Source: Ramlibacter sp. WS9 (GTDB lineage: Bacteria; Pseudomonadota; Gammaproteobacteria; Burkholderiales; Burkholderiaceae_C). Taken from it: a DNA stretch of 64,000 nucleotides. Under the pieces are notes generated by a model, which did not search any database, was not told the DNA's origin, and saw nothing but the letters and a program-made list of their open reading frames with translations. The stretch is from the NCBI RefSeq assembly GCF_003797765.1, contig NZ_RKMB01000013.1, forward strand, positions 1 through 64,000, given 5' to 3'. Every line of letters begins with the position of its first letter. The stretch's first letter is position 1. The translations under genes and the position numbers were made by a program. Positions 1 to 8,861 of this stretch are shown one piece after another.

Positions 1-1186
1 GCCCTTGCCCCGGGCCGCGCGGTTGCGCATTGTTGTTGCCACCGCCGCCGCTTCGTGGCCCGCCAGTGCGGTTGCCACGGCGCCGATTGCGCCCGCCCTT
101 GTTGCCGCCCTCGCCCTCGCCCTGGCCTTCGCGGCGTTCCGGCCGCTCGCCATTGCCGGCGCCGGCAGCCTGCATCAGCGAGCGGATGTCGCGCTCGTCC
201 AACTCCATCCAGGCGCCGCGCTTCAGCCCGCGCGGCAGCATCATTGCGCCATATCGGATGCGGATCAGCCGGCTGACGGCATGGCCCAGCGCCTCGAACA
301 GACGGCGCACTTCGCGATTGCGACCTTCGGAAATGGTGACGCGGTACCACGTGTTGGCGCCTTCACCGCCGCCATCCTCGATCGAGCCGAACTGGGCCCG
401 GCCGTCCTCCAGGTCGATGCCGTCGAGTAAACGCTGTTTTTCCTCGTTGCTGAGCGCGCCCAGCACCCGCACGGCGTATTCACGCTCCAGGCCGAAGCGC
501 GGATGCATGAGCCGGTTGGCCAGTTCGCCCGAGCTCGTAAACAGCAGCAGGCCTTCGGTGTTCAGGTCCAGCCGGCCGACCGACTGCCATTTGCCCTGCA
601 CCAGCCGGGGCAGCTTGCGGAACACCGTGGGCCGGTTCTGCGGGTCGTCATGCGTGACGACCTCGCCAACGGGCTTGTGATACGCAATGACGCGTGCCGG
701 CGGCGGCGCGATGCGAAAGCGGATCGGCTTGCCGTTGACCTTGATCTGGTCGCCGAACTGGATGCGCTGGCCGATATGGGCGGGCTCGTTGTTGACGGAG
801 ATGCGGCCTTCCGTGATGAGCTGCTCCATCTCCAGGCGCGAGCCAAGCCCCGACTGGGCCAGGACCTTGTGCAGCTTGGGCGTATCCGCCTGCGGCGAGA
901 GGACACGCTTGGGCAGCGTGACTTCGGGGCTTTCGACCTCGGCGTCGAACTGGCCGGAGATCACATCTTCGAAGCGGATGGGCACGGTGGGCTCGGCCGG
1001 TGCCGGCGCAGCCTGCTCGCCCTCATCGCCGTCCTGGTCCTCATCGCTGTCGTCCCACAGCTCCTCGTCGTCTTCATCGGACGCACGAACCGGCGGCGCG
1101 GCGGTCGGCGCCGGATCGGCGAGGGATTTGTCCTCAGCTTCGTCGGCGGCGGGCATGGGAACGGCGTCTGGCAGGGGTTGGTTCAT
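1..1186 (-). CDS. rluB: 23S rRNA pseudouridine synthase RluB, 3' end cut by window edge
   Basis: An RluB/RsuA-family enzyme that isomerises a uridine in 23S rRNA. About 395 codons are visible from the ATG at 1186 and the frame stays open to the left edge, so the C terminus is missing. In order there is a long acidic N-terminal extension (about residues 15-65, rich in D and E), an S4 RNA-binding domain ([15 protein letters not shown] onward), then the synthase domain with the catalytic Asp in [11 protein letters not shown]. The visible C-terminal tail is rich in Gly, Arg and Asn ([13 protein letters not shown]), as in many beta-proteobacterial RluB proteins and probably an RNA-binding tail. 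It starts 2 nt after the scpB stop, so the two are probably cotranscribed. Confidence 0.93.
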   Translation of the reverse strand, partial: MNQPLPDAVPMPAADEAEDKSLADPAPTAAPPVRASDEDDEELWDDSDEDQDGDEGEQAAPAPAEPTVPIRFEDVISGQFDAEVESPEVTLPKRVLSPQADTPKLHKVLAQSGLGSRLEMEQLITEGRISVNNEPAHIGQRIQFGDQIKVNGKPIRFRIAPPPARVIAYHKPVGEVVTHDDPQNRPTVFRKLPRLVQGKWQSVGRLDLNTEGLLLFTSSGELANRLMHPRFGLEREYAVRVLGALSNEEKQRLLDGIDLEDGRAQFGSIEDGGGEGANTWYRVTISEGRNREVRRLFEALGHAVSRLIRIRYGAMMLPRGLKRGAWMELDERDIRSLMQAAGAGNGERPERREGQGEGEGGNKGGRNRRRGNRTGGPRSGGGGNNNAQPRGPGQG

Positions 1187-1188
1187 GG

Positions 1189-2010
1189 TCAGTTCTCGAC
1201 GGCTTCCGGCGCATCGTCCGCGGCGCCCTCGGGGGTGGATGAGTCCGGGCCGGCGGCCTCGGCGGGCGTTTCGGGCGCAGCCTCGGTCGCGGCTTCGATA
1301 GTGCTTGCTGCTTGATCTGTCTCCGCCGAAGGCTCGGCAGATGTCACGGGGGTGGTATCGGCAAATGCCTCGGCAGCTGTCTCGACTGGGGTTTCGGCGG
1401 GCGTTTGGGCGGGGATCTCGGCGTCCGGCTCGATCGCAAGGCCCGGCTGCCCTGGTTCCTCGATGCCCGCGCCCAGCGATGCCAGCAAGTTGGCCTGGGC
1501 AGGTCCTTCGAGGACGGGCAACTGGTCCAGCGACTCGATGCCCAGGTCGTCCAGGAACTGGCGCGTCGTGGCGAACAGCGCGGGCCGGCCCACCGTTTCG
1601 CGGTGGCCGATGACCTCGACCCAGCCCCGGTCTTCCAGCTGCTTCAAGATCAAGGCGTTGATCGTCACGCCGCGGATGTCTTCCATATCGCCGCGCGTCA
1701 CCGGCTGGCGGTACGCGATGATGGCCAGCGTTTCCAGCACGGCCCGCGTGTACTTGGGCGGCTTTTCGGGGTGCAGGCGGTCCAGGTACTCGCGCATCTG
1801 CGGGCGGCTCTGGAAGCGCCAGCCGCTGGCGACATGCACCAGTTCGACCCCGCGCTGGGTCCAGTCGTTCTGAAGGTCCGCGAGCAACGCCTTGATGGTG
1901 TCGGCAGCCAGTTCGTCGTTGAACAGGACGCGCAGCTCGCGCACCGGCAAAGGCTGCTGCGAGCAAATCAGGGCGGTTTCGAGGACGCGCTTCGCATCCG
2001 TCGTATTCAT
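1189..2010 (-). CDS. scpB: Segregation and condensation protein B
   Basis: ScpB is the winged-helix subunit (kite protein) that pairs with ScpA and SMC in chromosome condensation. The 273-aa product starts [20 protein letters not shown] and contains the typical ScpB stretch [21 protein letters not shown] chose the ATG at 2010 because the frame further upstream carries no ScpB-like sequence. The last 70 or so residues are a low-complexity Ala/Glu/Thr/Pro tail (repeats such as [12 protein letters not shown]), common in this order and probably disordered. scpA is not in the window. The stop is 2 nt before the rluB start. Confidence 0.92.
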   Translation of the reverse strand: MNTTDAKRVLETALICSQQPLPVRELRVLFNDELAADTIKALLADLQNDWTQRGVELVHVASGWRFQSRPQMREYLDRLHPEKPPKYTRAVLETLAIIAYRQPVTRGDMEDIRGVTINALILKQLEDRGWVEVIGHRETVGRPALFATTRQFLDDLGIESLDQLPVLEGPAQANLLASLGAGIEEPGQPGLAIEPDAEIPAQTPAETPVETAAEAFADTTPVTSAEPSAETDQAASTIEAATEAAPETPAEAAGPDSSTPEGAADDAPEAVEN

Positions 2011-2156
2011 GGTCTTGCCGTTCCGGGGAAAAGGCGCCACTGGCGCGCAAATCAAAGGCTGAACAAAGGCTATTAGGGGCGATTCGTCTCGCGGGCCCGT
2101 CGCAAAATCGGTTGCGGGGCGGGCCGCCCCGGTGCTTTCACAGGCTGTGCTGAAGC

Positions 2157-3224
2157 CTAGGGGGCGTGGCTCGTAAGCCATTCCAGATCATTGTAACGCA
2201 GGCCCCACAGTCCCAGCGCCTCGCGCAGGTCGGCAGGCAGCGGAGCGTGAAATTCCACCGCTTTCCCCGTGACGGGATGCGCGAAGGCGAGCCGGAAGGC
2301 GTGCAGCGCCTGCCGAGCCAACCCGGCCGCGGGCGCGCCGCCGTAGAGCACGTCTGCCACCAGCGGGTGGCCGATGTGGGCCATGTGCACGCGGATCTGG
2401 TGCGTGCGACCCGTCCCGAGCGTCGCGCGAACCCAGCAGCCCGCGGCGGCGGCCTGCAGCAACTCGAACGTCGTGGTGGCGGCCTTGCCGCTCTCGACGA
2501 CGGCCATGCGAAGGCGGTTGCGCGGATCACGCCCGATCGGCGCGTCAACGTGCCGCACTGCAGTCCCGCCCCAGTCGCGGTGCGCCAGTGCCACGTACTG
2601 GCGCGAGACTTCGCGTGCAGCGATGAGCTGCACCAGGGCGTCCATCGTGGCCCGCGTGCGCGCCACCACCATGAGGCCGCTGGTGTCCTTGTCGAGCCGG
2701 TGCACGATGCCGGCGCGCGGCAACAGCATCGCCTTCGGGTCGCGGGCCAGAAGTCCGTTGAGCAAGGTGCCGCTCCAGTTGCCGGGTGCCGGGTGCACCA
2801 CCAGGCCGGCCGGCTTGTTGACCACCAGGAGGTGCTCGTCTTCGTAGACCACATCCAGTGCCATGGGCTCCGGGCGGAATGACTGGCTCTGCGGCGTGGG
2901 TCGCAACTCGATCACGCCCTCGTCGCCGGCTTTCACCTTCTGCGACGAACGCGTGGCGGGCGCCCCCTTGAGCGACACGGCGCCCGACTCGATCAGCTGC
3001 TGCAGGTAGCTGCGGGAAAATTCCGGTGCAAGGACGGCCAGCGCGCGATCCAGCCGCTCGCCATGGTGCGCGGCATCGATCACGAAGGGCCTCAAGTCGA
3101 TCTCGACACCGGTCTCCGCGGAGTCGAGCACCTCGTCGTCGAGCGGCTGCGTGTCAGCGGCTGGAGGCTTGTCCTCGGCCGGGTCAAAGGGGTCGGTCGA
3201 TATAATGAATTTGCCCTGTTTCAA
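2157..3224 (-). CDS. rluD: 23S rRNA pseudouridine synthase RluD-type
   Basis: RluA-family pseudouridine synthase of 355 aa, matching RluD, which modifies helix 69 of 23S rRNA. It has an N-terminal S4-like domain (GERLDRALAVLAPEFSRSYLQ, about residues 55-75) and the synthase domain with the catalytic Asp in GIVHRLDKDTSGLMVVA. The only start codon available before the upstream in-frame stop is TTG at 3224; later GTG and TTG codons could be the true start, so the first 20-40 residues are uncertain. It is divergent from bamD with about 14 nt between the starts, so each promoter must lie in the other gene's coding sequence. Confidence 0.9.
   Translation of the reverse strand: MKQGKFIISTDPFDPAEDKPPAADTQPLDDEVLDSAETGVEIDLRPFVIDAAHHGERLDRALAVLAPEFSRSYLQQLIESGAVSLKGAPATRSSQKVKAGDEGVIELRPTPQSQSFRPEPMALDVVYEDEHLLVVNKPAGLVVHPAPGNWSGTLLNGLLARDPKAMLLPRAGIVHRLDKDTSGLMVVARTRATMDALVQLIAAREVSRQYVALAHRDWGGTAVRHVDAPIGRDPRNRLRMAVVESGKAATTTFELLQAAAAGCWVRATLGTGRTHQIRVHMAHIGHPLVADVLYGGAPAAGLARQALHAFRLAFAHPVTGKAVEFHAPLPADLREALGLWGLRYNDLEWLTSHAP
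3201..3206 (+). promoter_or_regulatory. Probable -10 box of bamD inside rluD codons
   Basis: A perfect TATAAT lies 33 nt before the bamD ATG, inside the first codons of the divergent rluD. A transcript from here would have a leader of about 26 nt. I see no good -35 hexamer at 16-18 nt. Confidence 0.45.
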
Positions 3225-3238
3225 GAAAGTTGCGATTC

Positions 3239-4042
3239 ATGCTTCGAGCCAAATTATCGGTCGTCCCCGCGCTGGCCATCGCCGTTGCCGCCTTGGTGGC
3301 CGGCTGCGCCTCGACGAAAGACGACAAGACCGAGAACTGGAGCCCGAACAAGATCTACGCCGAGGCCAAGGACGAGATGAACGCGGCCGCCTACGACAAG
3401 GCGATCCCGCTGTTCGAAAAACTCGAAGGCCGCGCCGCCGGCACACCGCTGGCCCAACAGGCGCAACTGGAAAAGGCCTATGCGCAGTACAAGGGCAACG
3501 ACCAGGCTTCGGCTCTGTCCACGCTCGACCGCTTCATGAAGCTGCACCCTTCGAGCCCCGCGATCGACTACGCGCTGTACCTGAAGGGCATCGTCAACTT
3601 CAACGACAACCTGGGCGCTTTCGCCTTCCTGTCCAAGCAGGATCTTGCCGAGCGCGACCAGAAGGCCGCCAAGGAATCGTTCGACGCCTTCAAGGAACTG
3701 GTGACGCGCTACCCCGAGTCACGCTACACGCCCGATGCCAAGGCGCGCATGACGTACATCGTCAATTCGCTGGCTCAATATGAAGTGCACGTGGCGCGCT
3801 ACTACTTCAGCCGCGGCGCTTACGTGGCCGCCATCAACCGCGCGCAGAACGCGCTGACCGATTACCAGGACGTGCCGGCGCTGGAGGAGGCGTTGTACAT
3901 CCTTGTGCGCTCGTACGACGAATTGGGCATGACCCAGCTGCGCGACGACTCCAAGCGCGTGATGGAGAAGACCTACCCGAAGAGCGAATACCTCTCCCGC
4001 GGCTTCAAGTCCAAGCAGGATCCGTGGTGGAAGCTCTGGTAG
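3239..4042 (+). CDS. bamD: Outer-membrane assembly lipoprotein BamD
   Basis: BamD (YfiO/ComL) is the essential lipoprotein of the BAM complex that inserts beta-barrel proteins in the outer membrane. The 267-aa product has a lipoprotein signal peptide ending in the lipobox LVAGC (Cys23) and then tetratricopeptide-like repeats (for example YDKAIPLFEKLEGR, ASALSTLDRFMKLHP, YVAAINRAQNALTDYQ). I chose the ATG at 3239, preceded by AAGAAAG, over an in-frame TTG three codons upstream. Its last 38 nt overlap the 3' end of the convergent helicase gene. Confidence 0.95.
   Translation: MLRAKLSVVPALAIAVAALVAGCASTKDDKTENWSPNKIYAEAKDEMNAAAYDKAIPLFEKLEGRAAGTPLAQQAQLEKAYAQYKGNDQASALSTLDRFMKLHPSSPAIDYALYLKGIVNFNDNLGAFAFLSKQDLAERDQKAAKESFDAFKELVTRYPESRYTPDAKARMTYIVNSLAQYEVHVARYYFSRGAYVAAINRAQNALTDYQDVPALEEALYILVRSYDELGMTQLRDDSKRVMEKTYPKSEYLSRGFKSKQDPWWKLW
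3253..3258 (-). promoter_or_regulatory. Possible -10 box of rluD inside bamD codons
   Basis: On the minus strand this reads GATAAT, about 29 nt upstream of the rluD TTG start and inside the bamD signal-peptide codons. The -35 region is weak. It faces the bamD -10 at 3201-3206, so the two transcripts would overlap. Confidence 0.3.
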
Positions 4043-6023
4043 CCGCCAGCCTCTCCAGCGCTTCCAAAAATTCTTCGTTCGTCGACAGCTTGCGCATGGG
4101 CGGCAACGCCGCCATCAGCCGCCGCCCGTAGCCCATCGTGGCCATGCGCGTGTCGCAGACCACCAGCACGCCCTGGTCCGACTCGCGCCGGATCAGCCGC
4201 CCCGCCCCCTGCTTCAATGCCACTGCGGCCTCGGGAATGAAATAGTCGTTGAAAGGGCTGCGGCCCTGAGATTCGAGACGCTGGGCGCGCGCCTCGACCA
4301 GCGGGTCGCCCGGCGGCGGGAACGGCAGCTTGTCGATGACCACCAGTTGCAAGGCATCACCGGGAACGTCCACGCCTTCCCAGAATGAAGCGGACGCCAC
4401 CAGCACGCACCCACGCCCGCCTGCGGAGGCACCCTCGCGGAAGCGCTCGATCAACCGCCGCTTGGGCCACTGGCCCTGGACCAGCACCTCGATGTCGGCG
4501 GAACCGTCGAAGCGGCGCTGCATCTCTTCGCCGATGGCCCGCAGCGCCCGCAGCGTGGTGGTGAGGACCATCGTTCGCCCACCCAGCCGCTGCGCACCCT
4601 CGCTGGCCAGCGCCGCGACCTGCCCGCTGTGCGCCGGGTCATTCGGTTTGGCCAGGTGCCGCGGCACATAAACAGCCGCCTGCGACGCATAGTCGAAAGG
4701 GCTGCCGACACGAAGCACTTCGGCCGAGTCGAGCCCGCAGGGTTCGGTAAACCACGACAGCTTCGCGTCGTCGCCGAGTGTGGCCGACGTGAAAATCCAC
4801 GAGCGGCGGGTCGCTTCCTCGCCGCCCGCGCGCAAAAGCTTTTCCTGCACCGCCTTGGCGATGTCCAGCGGTGACTCGACCAGGCGCAGCTGCGTGCCCG
4901 CATCGACCCAACGCACAGCGCCCGGCTCGCAGGGGCCGGCAAAGGCTTTTACCTGACGCGCCATCCTCTCGGCGCGTTCGTGCAGACGCACGAAGTCCGG
5001 GGCCAACTCGCTCACCGTGGACAACGCGGCCATGGCAAGCGCGCAGGCTTCATGCAGGTCATCGAGGGCGCGGACCCAGCTTTCCGGATCGACATCGCCA
5101 GGTGCCTCGCCCACCCAACGCAGCCGGGCGCCGGGCGCCGCCTTGCCCACCACCAGCCGCAGCTCGCGCGCAGCGCGTTCCACCGCGGAGGCCGCGGCCT
5201 GCCAATCGACCAAGCCCCGCGCCTGCTGCAAGCCCGCAGCCAGCATGTCGCGCCCGAAGTCCAGAAGCTGATTGGTGGTGACGAACGCGCCCAGGAACTG
5301 GACGCCGGTTTCGTTGAGCTGGTGCGCCTCGTCGAAGATTGCGATACGCACCGTGGGCAGCAGTTCCGCCATGCCCGATTCGCGCACCGCGAGGTCGGCA
5401 AAGAACAGGTGATGGTTGATGACGACGACATCGGCCGCCAACGCTTCACGCCGCGCCAAATTGACGTGGCATGCGCGGAACTTCGGGCATTGCGCGCCGA
5501 GGCAGTTCTCGCGCGTAGAGGTCACGAACGGGATCAGCGGCGAACGCTCGTCCAGTCCGGGGAGCTCGGCCAGATCACCGGTGCGTGTGGCGTGTGACCA
5601 CTCTTCAATTTTGGCCAGGGTGCGTAGCGCTCCCCGATCTGGCAGCGCCGCATCGTGCCGGGCTTGCTCCATCCGGTGGATGCAGAGGTAGCTTCCGCGG
5701 CCTTTCAGCAAGGCGGTGCGCACCGGCAAGCCCAGTGCTTCGACCAGGCGCGGCAGGTCGCGGCCGAACAGCTGGTCTTGCAGCGTCTTGGTCGCGGTCG
5801 ACAGCAGCACCCGCTCGCCGCTGAGCAAGGCGGGCACCAGGTACGAGAACGTCTTGCCCACGCCGGTACCGGCCTCGACGACCAAAGCGCCGCCGTCTTC
5901 GATCGTGCGCGCGACGGCCATCGCCATCTCGGTCTGCTCGGCGCGAGGATGGAAGTGATCGGCAGCACGCGACAAAACGCCTTCGGGCGCGAAGGCGTCG
6001 CGAACCGGATCTTGCAAGGTCAT
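4005..6023 (-). CDS. ATP-dependent DNA helicase, DinG/YoaA (XPD-like) family
   Basis: Superfamily 2 Fe-S helicase of 672 aa, related to DinG and YoaA, which unwind DNA during repair. Walker A is GTGVGKT (about residues 52-58) and the DEAH box is in IFDEAHQL. Between them lie cysteines fitting the XPD-type 4Fe-4S cluster (YLCIHR, then ENCLGAQCPKFRACH). The C-terminal helicase half has the motif QGAGRLIRRESDQGVL. The ATG at 6023 abuts the ydcH-like TAA at 6024, so both are probably on one transcript. Its 3' end overlaps bamD by 38 nt, tail to tail. Confidence 0.88.
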   Translation of the reverse strand: MTLQDPVRDAFAPEGVLSRAADHFHPRAEQTEMAMAVARTIEDGGALVVEAGTGVGKTFSYLVPALLSGERVLLSTATKTLQDQLFGRDLPRLVEALGLPVRTALLKGRGSYLCIHRMEQARHDAALPDRGALRTLAKIEEWSHATRTGDLAELPGLDERSPLIPFVTSTRENCLGAQCPKFRACHVNLARREALAADVVVINHHLFFADLAVRESGMAELLPTVRIAIFDEAHQLNETGVQFLGAFVTTNQLLDFGRDMLAAGLQQARGLVDWQAAASAVERAARELRLVVGKAAPGARLRWVGEAPGDVDPESWVRALDDLHEACALAMAALSTVSELAPDFVRLHERAERMARQVKAFAGPCEPGAVRWVDAGTQLRLVESPLDIAKAVQEKLLRAGGEEATRRSWIFTSATLGDDAKLSWFTEPCGLDSAEVLRVGSPFDYASQAAVYVPRHLAKPNDPAHSGQVAALASEGAQRLGGRTMVLTTTLRALRAIGEEMQRRFDGSADIEVLVQGQWPKRRLIERFREGASAGGRGCVLVASASFWEGVDVPGDALQLVVIDKLPFPPPGDPLVEARAQRLESQGRSPFNDYFIPEAAVALKQGAGRLIRRESDQGVLVVCDTRMATMGYGRRLMAALPPMRKLSTNEEFLEALERLAATRASTTDPAWT

Positions 6024-6248
6024 TTAGGCGGGTTCTTTGGGGTCTAGGACCAATTCAAGCCGGGCGATCTGGTCGCGCAGCGCGAGCCGCCTCTTCTTGA
6101 GGCGGCGCATCATCAACTCGTCCACGGGCGATTCGAGGCTGGCGCGGTCGATCATCGCGTCCAGATCGGCATGCTCCATCCTCAGTTCGATCAGGCGGCG
6201 TTCAGGAGAGTGGAGGTTGGAATCCAAGGAATCTGCGGCTGCTTGCAT
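6024..6248 (-). CDS. YdcH/DUF465-like small protein
   Basis: A 74-aa charged helical protein starting MQAAADSLDSNLHSPERRLI, with the region RMEHADLDAMIDRA followed by ELMMRRLKKRRLALRDQI. This is the pattern of the YdcH/DUF465 family: short proteins of unknown biochemical role predicted to form an antiparallel helical hairpin. The frame stays open far upstream, but that extension is low complexity and antisense to real genes, so I use the ATG at 6248. The stop is directly adjacent to the start of the downstream helicase gene. Confidence 0.8.
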   Translation of the reverse strand: MQAAADSLDSNLHSPERRLIELRMEHADLDAMIDRASLESPVDELMMRRLKKRRLALRDQIARLELVLDPKEPA

Positions 6249-6335
6249 GCCGCTACGGTCGGGTTCGCTCAATAATACGTGTTTCAGGGGCAATAATCGA
6301 GCGCACCGCCAACCGGCGTCATCGATATTCACAGC

Positions 6336-7100
6336 ATGGCCAGCAAGGGTTACCGACTCACCGCATCGACCGGCATCCACAAGGGTGACCGCGAATACCA
6401 GCAGGACCAGGTCGTCCTGCTCAGCCACCCACGGCAGACGGGGTGCGTGCTGGGCATCGTTGCCGACGGCATGGGCGGCCGCAGCGGCGGCCGCAAGGCC
6501 TCCGACCAGGTGATGATGACGGCGCGCCAGCTGTTCGAGCGCTACTCGCCGGACCACGACGACGCCCACTCGCTGCTGAAGCAAATGGTGCAAGAGGCGC
6601 ACATCGTCATCAAGCTCACCGCCGTGTCCTCCGAACAGGAGCCGCATAGCACCCTGGCCGCTTTCCTGATCAACCCGGCGGGCGACTGCCACTGGATCCA
6701 CGCCGGCGATTCGCGCATCTACCACTTTCATGCGGGCAAGCTGGTCAAACGCACGATGGACCATTCCTATGTGCAGACGCTCGTCGAACGCGGGGAGCTG
6801 ACGGAAGAGGAAGCCAACGTCCACCCCCAGTCGAACATCCTGATGGGTTGCCTGGGCGCCGAGGACGATCCGCCGGCCGACCACCACCTGATCCCGATGC
6901 TGAAGCCCGGCGACGTGCTGCTGGCCTGCAGCGACGGCATCTGGCACTACTTCAGCCCCAGCGAGCTGGGGTCGGTGCTGTCGTCCCTGTCGCCGCGGGA
7001 GGCGACGGAGTTCCTCATCGAGAAGGCCCGCTCGCGCGGGCATGGCGGGGGCGACAACCTCTCGCTGGTGGTCGCCAAGCTGGAGCCGCTGGACAGCTGA
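6336..7100 (+). CDS. PP2C-family Ser/Thr protein phosphatase
   Basis: A stand-alone PP2C (PPM) phosphatase domain of 254 aa, expected to be a cytoplasmic metal-dependent Ser/Thr phosphatase. The metal-binding motifs are all present: DREYQQDQ near residue 18, VADGMGGRSGG near residue 43, HAGDSRIYHF near residue 123, CSDGIWHY near residue 200 and GGGDNLSLVV near the C terminus. No kinase gene or FHA domain lies beside it, so its partner is not evident. It is divergent from the ydcH-like gene across 87 nt. Confidence 0.9.
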   Translation: MASKGYRLTASTGIHKGDREYQQDQVVLLSHPRQTGCVLGIVADGMGGRSGGRKASDQVMMTARQLFERYSPDHDDAHSLLKQMVQEAHIVIKLTAVSSEQEPHSTLAAFLINPAGDCHWIHAGDSRIYHFHAGKLVKRTMDHSYVQTLVERGELTEEEANVHPQSNILMGCLGAEDDPPADHHLIPMLKPGDVLLACSDGIWHYFSPSELGSVLSSLSPREATEFLIEKARSRGHGGGDNLSLVVAKLEPLDS

Positions 7101-7119
7101 CAAGCGCGCGAGCGCCGGT

Positions 7120-7749
7120 TTACGGCGCCTCGGGCAGCGGCTTGGCAGCCGGCTTCTTGCGATCGGCCAAGCGTTTTTCGAGCGCTGCCTTGCGCTCCTC
7201 GGCCTCGGCCACGCGCTTTTCCTGGCGCTTGACGGCGTCGGCCGCATCCTTGTCGCGGCGCTGCTTCGCCTCTTGCGACTCGGCTTTCTTGCGCGCGGCC
7301 TCGTCCTGGCGCCCGGCCGCCTTGGCCGATCGCGATGCGTCAGCCGCAGCGCGGTCGGCGGCCTTCTCGGCAGCGCGGGTTTCGCGCCCCTGCTGCCCGG
7401 CCGCAGCCTTGGCGCGCCGCGCGGCCTCGTCCTGCTTGTCGGCCGCCAGGCTTTCCTCGGACAGCCGCACGCGCTCATCGGACTTTCGCCGGCGTTCGGC
7501 GTCATTGAGCTGGATCTCCTGGCGGCGCAGGTCCGACAGCACGCCTCGGCGCTTGGCGCGCGCTTCGTTCAGGCAATCGTTGACGGCGAACTTGCCGTAA
7601 CAGGCCTTTTCCGCGGTTCGAAACTCCGTCTCCGCCGCGCCCCGCTCGGTGGCGATTCGCGCGCGCTGGGCCTTGGCGGCTTCCGGCTCGTCAGCCGACG
7701 AGGCGAGCGGCAGGGCCAGGAACGCGAGCAGCAGAAGCAGTTTTTTCAT
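7120..7749 (-). CDS. Secreted charged coiled-coil protein, function unknown
   Basis: A 209-aa protein with a clear signal peptide (MKKLLLLLAFLALPLASSAD), then two cysteines in EKACYGKFAVNDCLNEARAK, then about 140 residues almost entirely of Ala, Arg, Lys, Glu, Asp and Gln (for example RDKDAADAVKRQEKRVAEAE) with strong coiled-coil character. The Cys pair may form a disulfide in the periplasm. Its ATG overlaps the zapE stop by 4 nt (ATGA), so it is probably translationally coupled to zapE. I do not recognise a named family. Confidence 0.8.
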   Translation of the reverse strand: MKKLLLLLAFLALPLASSADEPEAAKAQRARIATERGAAETEFRTAEKACYGKFAVNDCLNEARAKRRGVLSDLRRQEIQLNDAERRRKSDERVRLSEESLAADKQDEAARRAKAAAGQQGRETRAAEKAADRAAADASRSAKAAGRQDEAARKKAESQEAKQRRDKDAADAVKRQEKRVAEAEERKAALEKRLADRKKPAAKPLPEAP

Positions 7750-8858
7750 GTGAGGCGGGTGTCCACGGTGCGGTGCTCCAGCGCGAGGAACTCGGTCGAC
7801 TGCATCTCGTTCAGCCGGGAAACCGTGCGCGGAAACTCATGGGCCAGCGGCCCGTCCGTGTACAACGCGTCTGGCGGCACGGCTGCCGACATGATCAGCT
7901 TGACGCGGCGGTCGTACAAGACATCCACCAGCCACGTGAAGCGCCTCGCTTCCGAAGCCATCCGCACGGGCATGTAGGGCACATCGGAAAGCAGCACCGT
8001 GTGGAACTGGCTCGCGATCTCGAGGTAGTCGTTCTGCGATCGCGGGCCCCCGCACAAGGTCTTGAAGTCGAACCAGACCACGCCGCCGGCCTTGCGCCGG
8101 GACCGGATTTCGCGTGCCTCGATGTGCAGCACCGGGTCCTCGTCGTGCGACTCGGCCAGGCGCGTGAAGGCCTCGTTCATCTGCGCATCCGCCTCGGGAC
8201 CGAGCGGCGTGTGGTACAGCTTTACCTGTTCCATGGTGCGGGCGCGGTAGTCCACGCCGTTGTCGACGCTGATGACCTCGAGCTTCTCGTTGAGCAGCGC
8301 GATGGCGGGCAGGATCCGGTCGCGGTGCAGTCCGTCCGGATAGAGATCATTCGGCTTGAAGTTCGAAGTGGTGACGAAGCCCACGCCGTTGTCGAACAGC
8401 GCGTCCAGCAGCCGGTGCAGGATCATCGCGTCCGTGATGTCGGCCACGTGGAATTCGTCGAAGCAGATCAGCCGGTAGCGGCGCGACATGCGCTCGCCCA
8501 GTTCATCCAGCGGGTTCACGGTGCCTTGCAAGTCGGAGAGCTCGCGATGCACTTCCCGCATGAACTCGTGGAAATGCAGCCGTGTCTTGCGCACGAGCGG
8601 CACGGCCGTGTAGAAGCAATCCATCAGGAAGCTCTTGCCGCGCCCGACCCCGCCGTGCATGTAGACCCCTCGCGGGATCTCCGGCCGGTTGATCAGCTTC
8701 TTGAAGACATTGGAGCGCTGCTCCTTGAACTCAGCCCATTCACGCGCACAGCGGTCCAGCGCTTCGACGGCGCGCAACTGCGCGGGATCGCTCTGGTAGC
8801 CGCGTGCCTTCAGTTCGGCTTCGTAGACTTCGCGAACCGACGGCACGTGTTCTCGCAT
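7746..8858 (-). CDS. zapE: Cell-division ATPase ZapE (AFG1-like)
   Basis: AFG1/ZapE AAA+ ATPase of 370 aa; E. coli ZapE acts at the constricting Z ring. Walker A is GGVGRGKS (near residue 70) and Walker B is LICFDEFHV, followed by the family stretch VGFVTTSNFKPNDLYPDGL. The start is ATG at 8858, only 3 nt after the lpd stop, so it is the fourth gene of the sucA-sucB-lpd operon. The next gene overlaps its stop by 4 nt. Confidence 0.93.
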   Translation of the reverse strand: MREHVPSVREVYEAELKARGYQSDPAQLRAVEALDRCAREWAEFKEQRSNVFKKLINRPEIPRGVYMHGGVGRGKSFLMDCFYTAVPLVRKTRLHFHEFMREVHRELSDLQGTVNPLDELGERMSRRYRLICFDEFHVADITDAMILHRLLDALFDNGVGFVTTSNFKPNDLYPDGLHRDRILPAIALLNEKLEVISVDNGVDYRARTMEQVKLYHTPLGPEADAQMNEAFTRLAESHDEDPVLHIEAREIRSRRKAGGVVWFDFKTLCGGPRSQNDYLEIASQFHTVLLSDVPYMPVRMASEARRFTWLVDVLYDRRVKLIMSAAVPPDALYTDGPLAHEFPRTVSRLNEMQSTEFLALEHRTVDTRLT

Positions 8859-8861
8859 CGG

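Noticed and set aside
6249..7505. N-terminal extension of the ydcH-like frame to 493 aa
   Set aside because: The extension is antisense to the PP2C gene and part of the coiled-coil gene and is low complexity.
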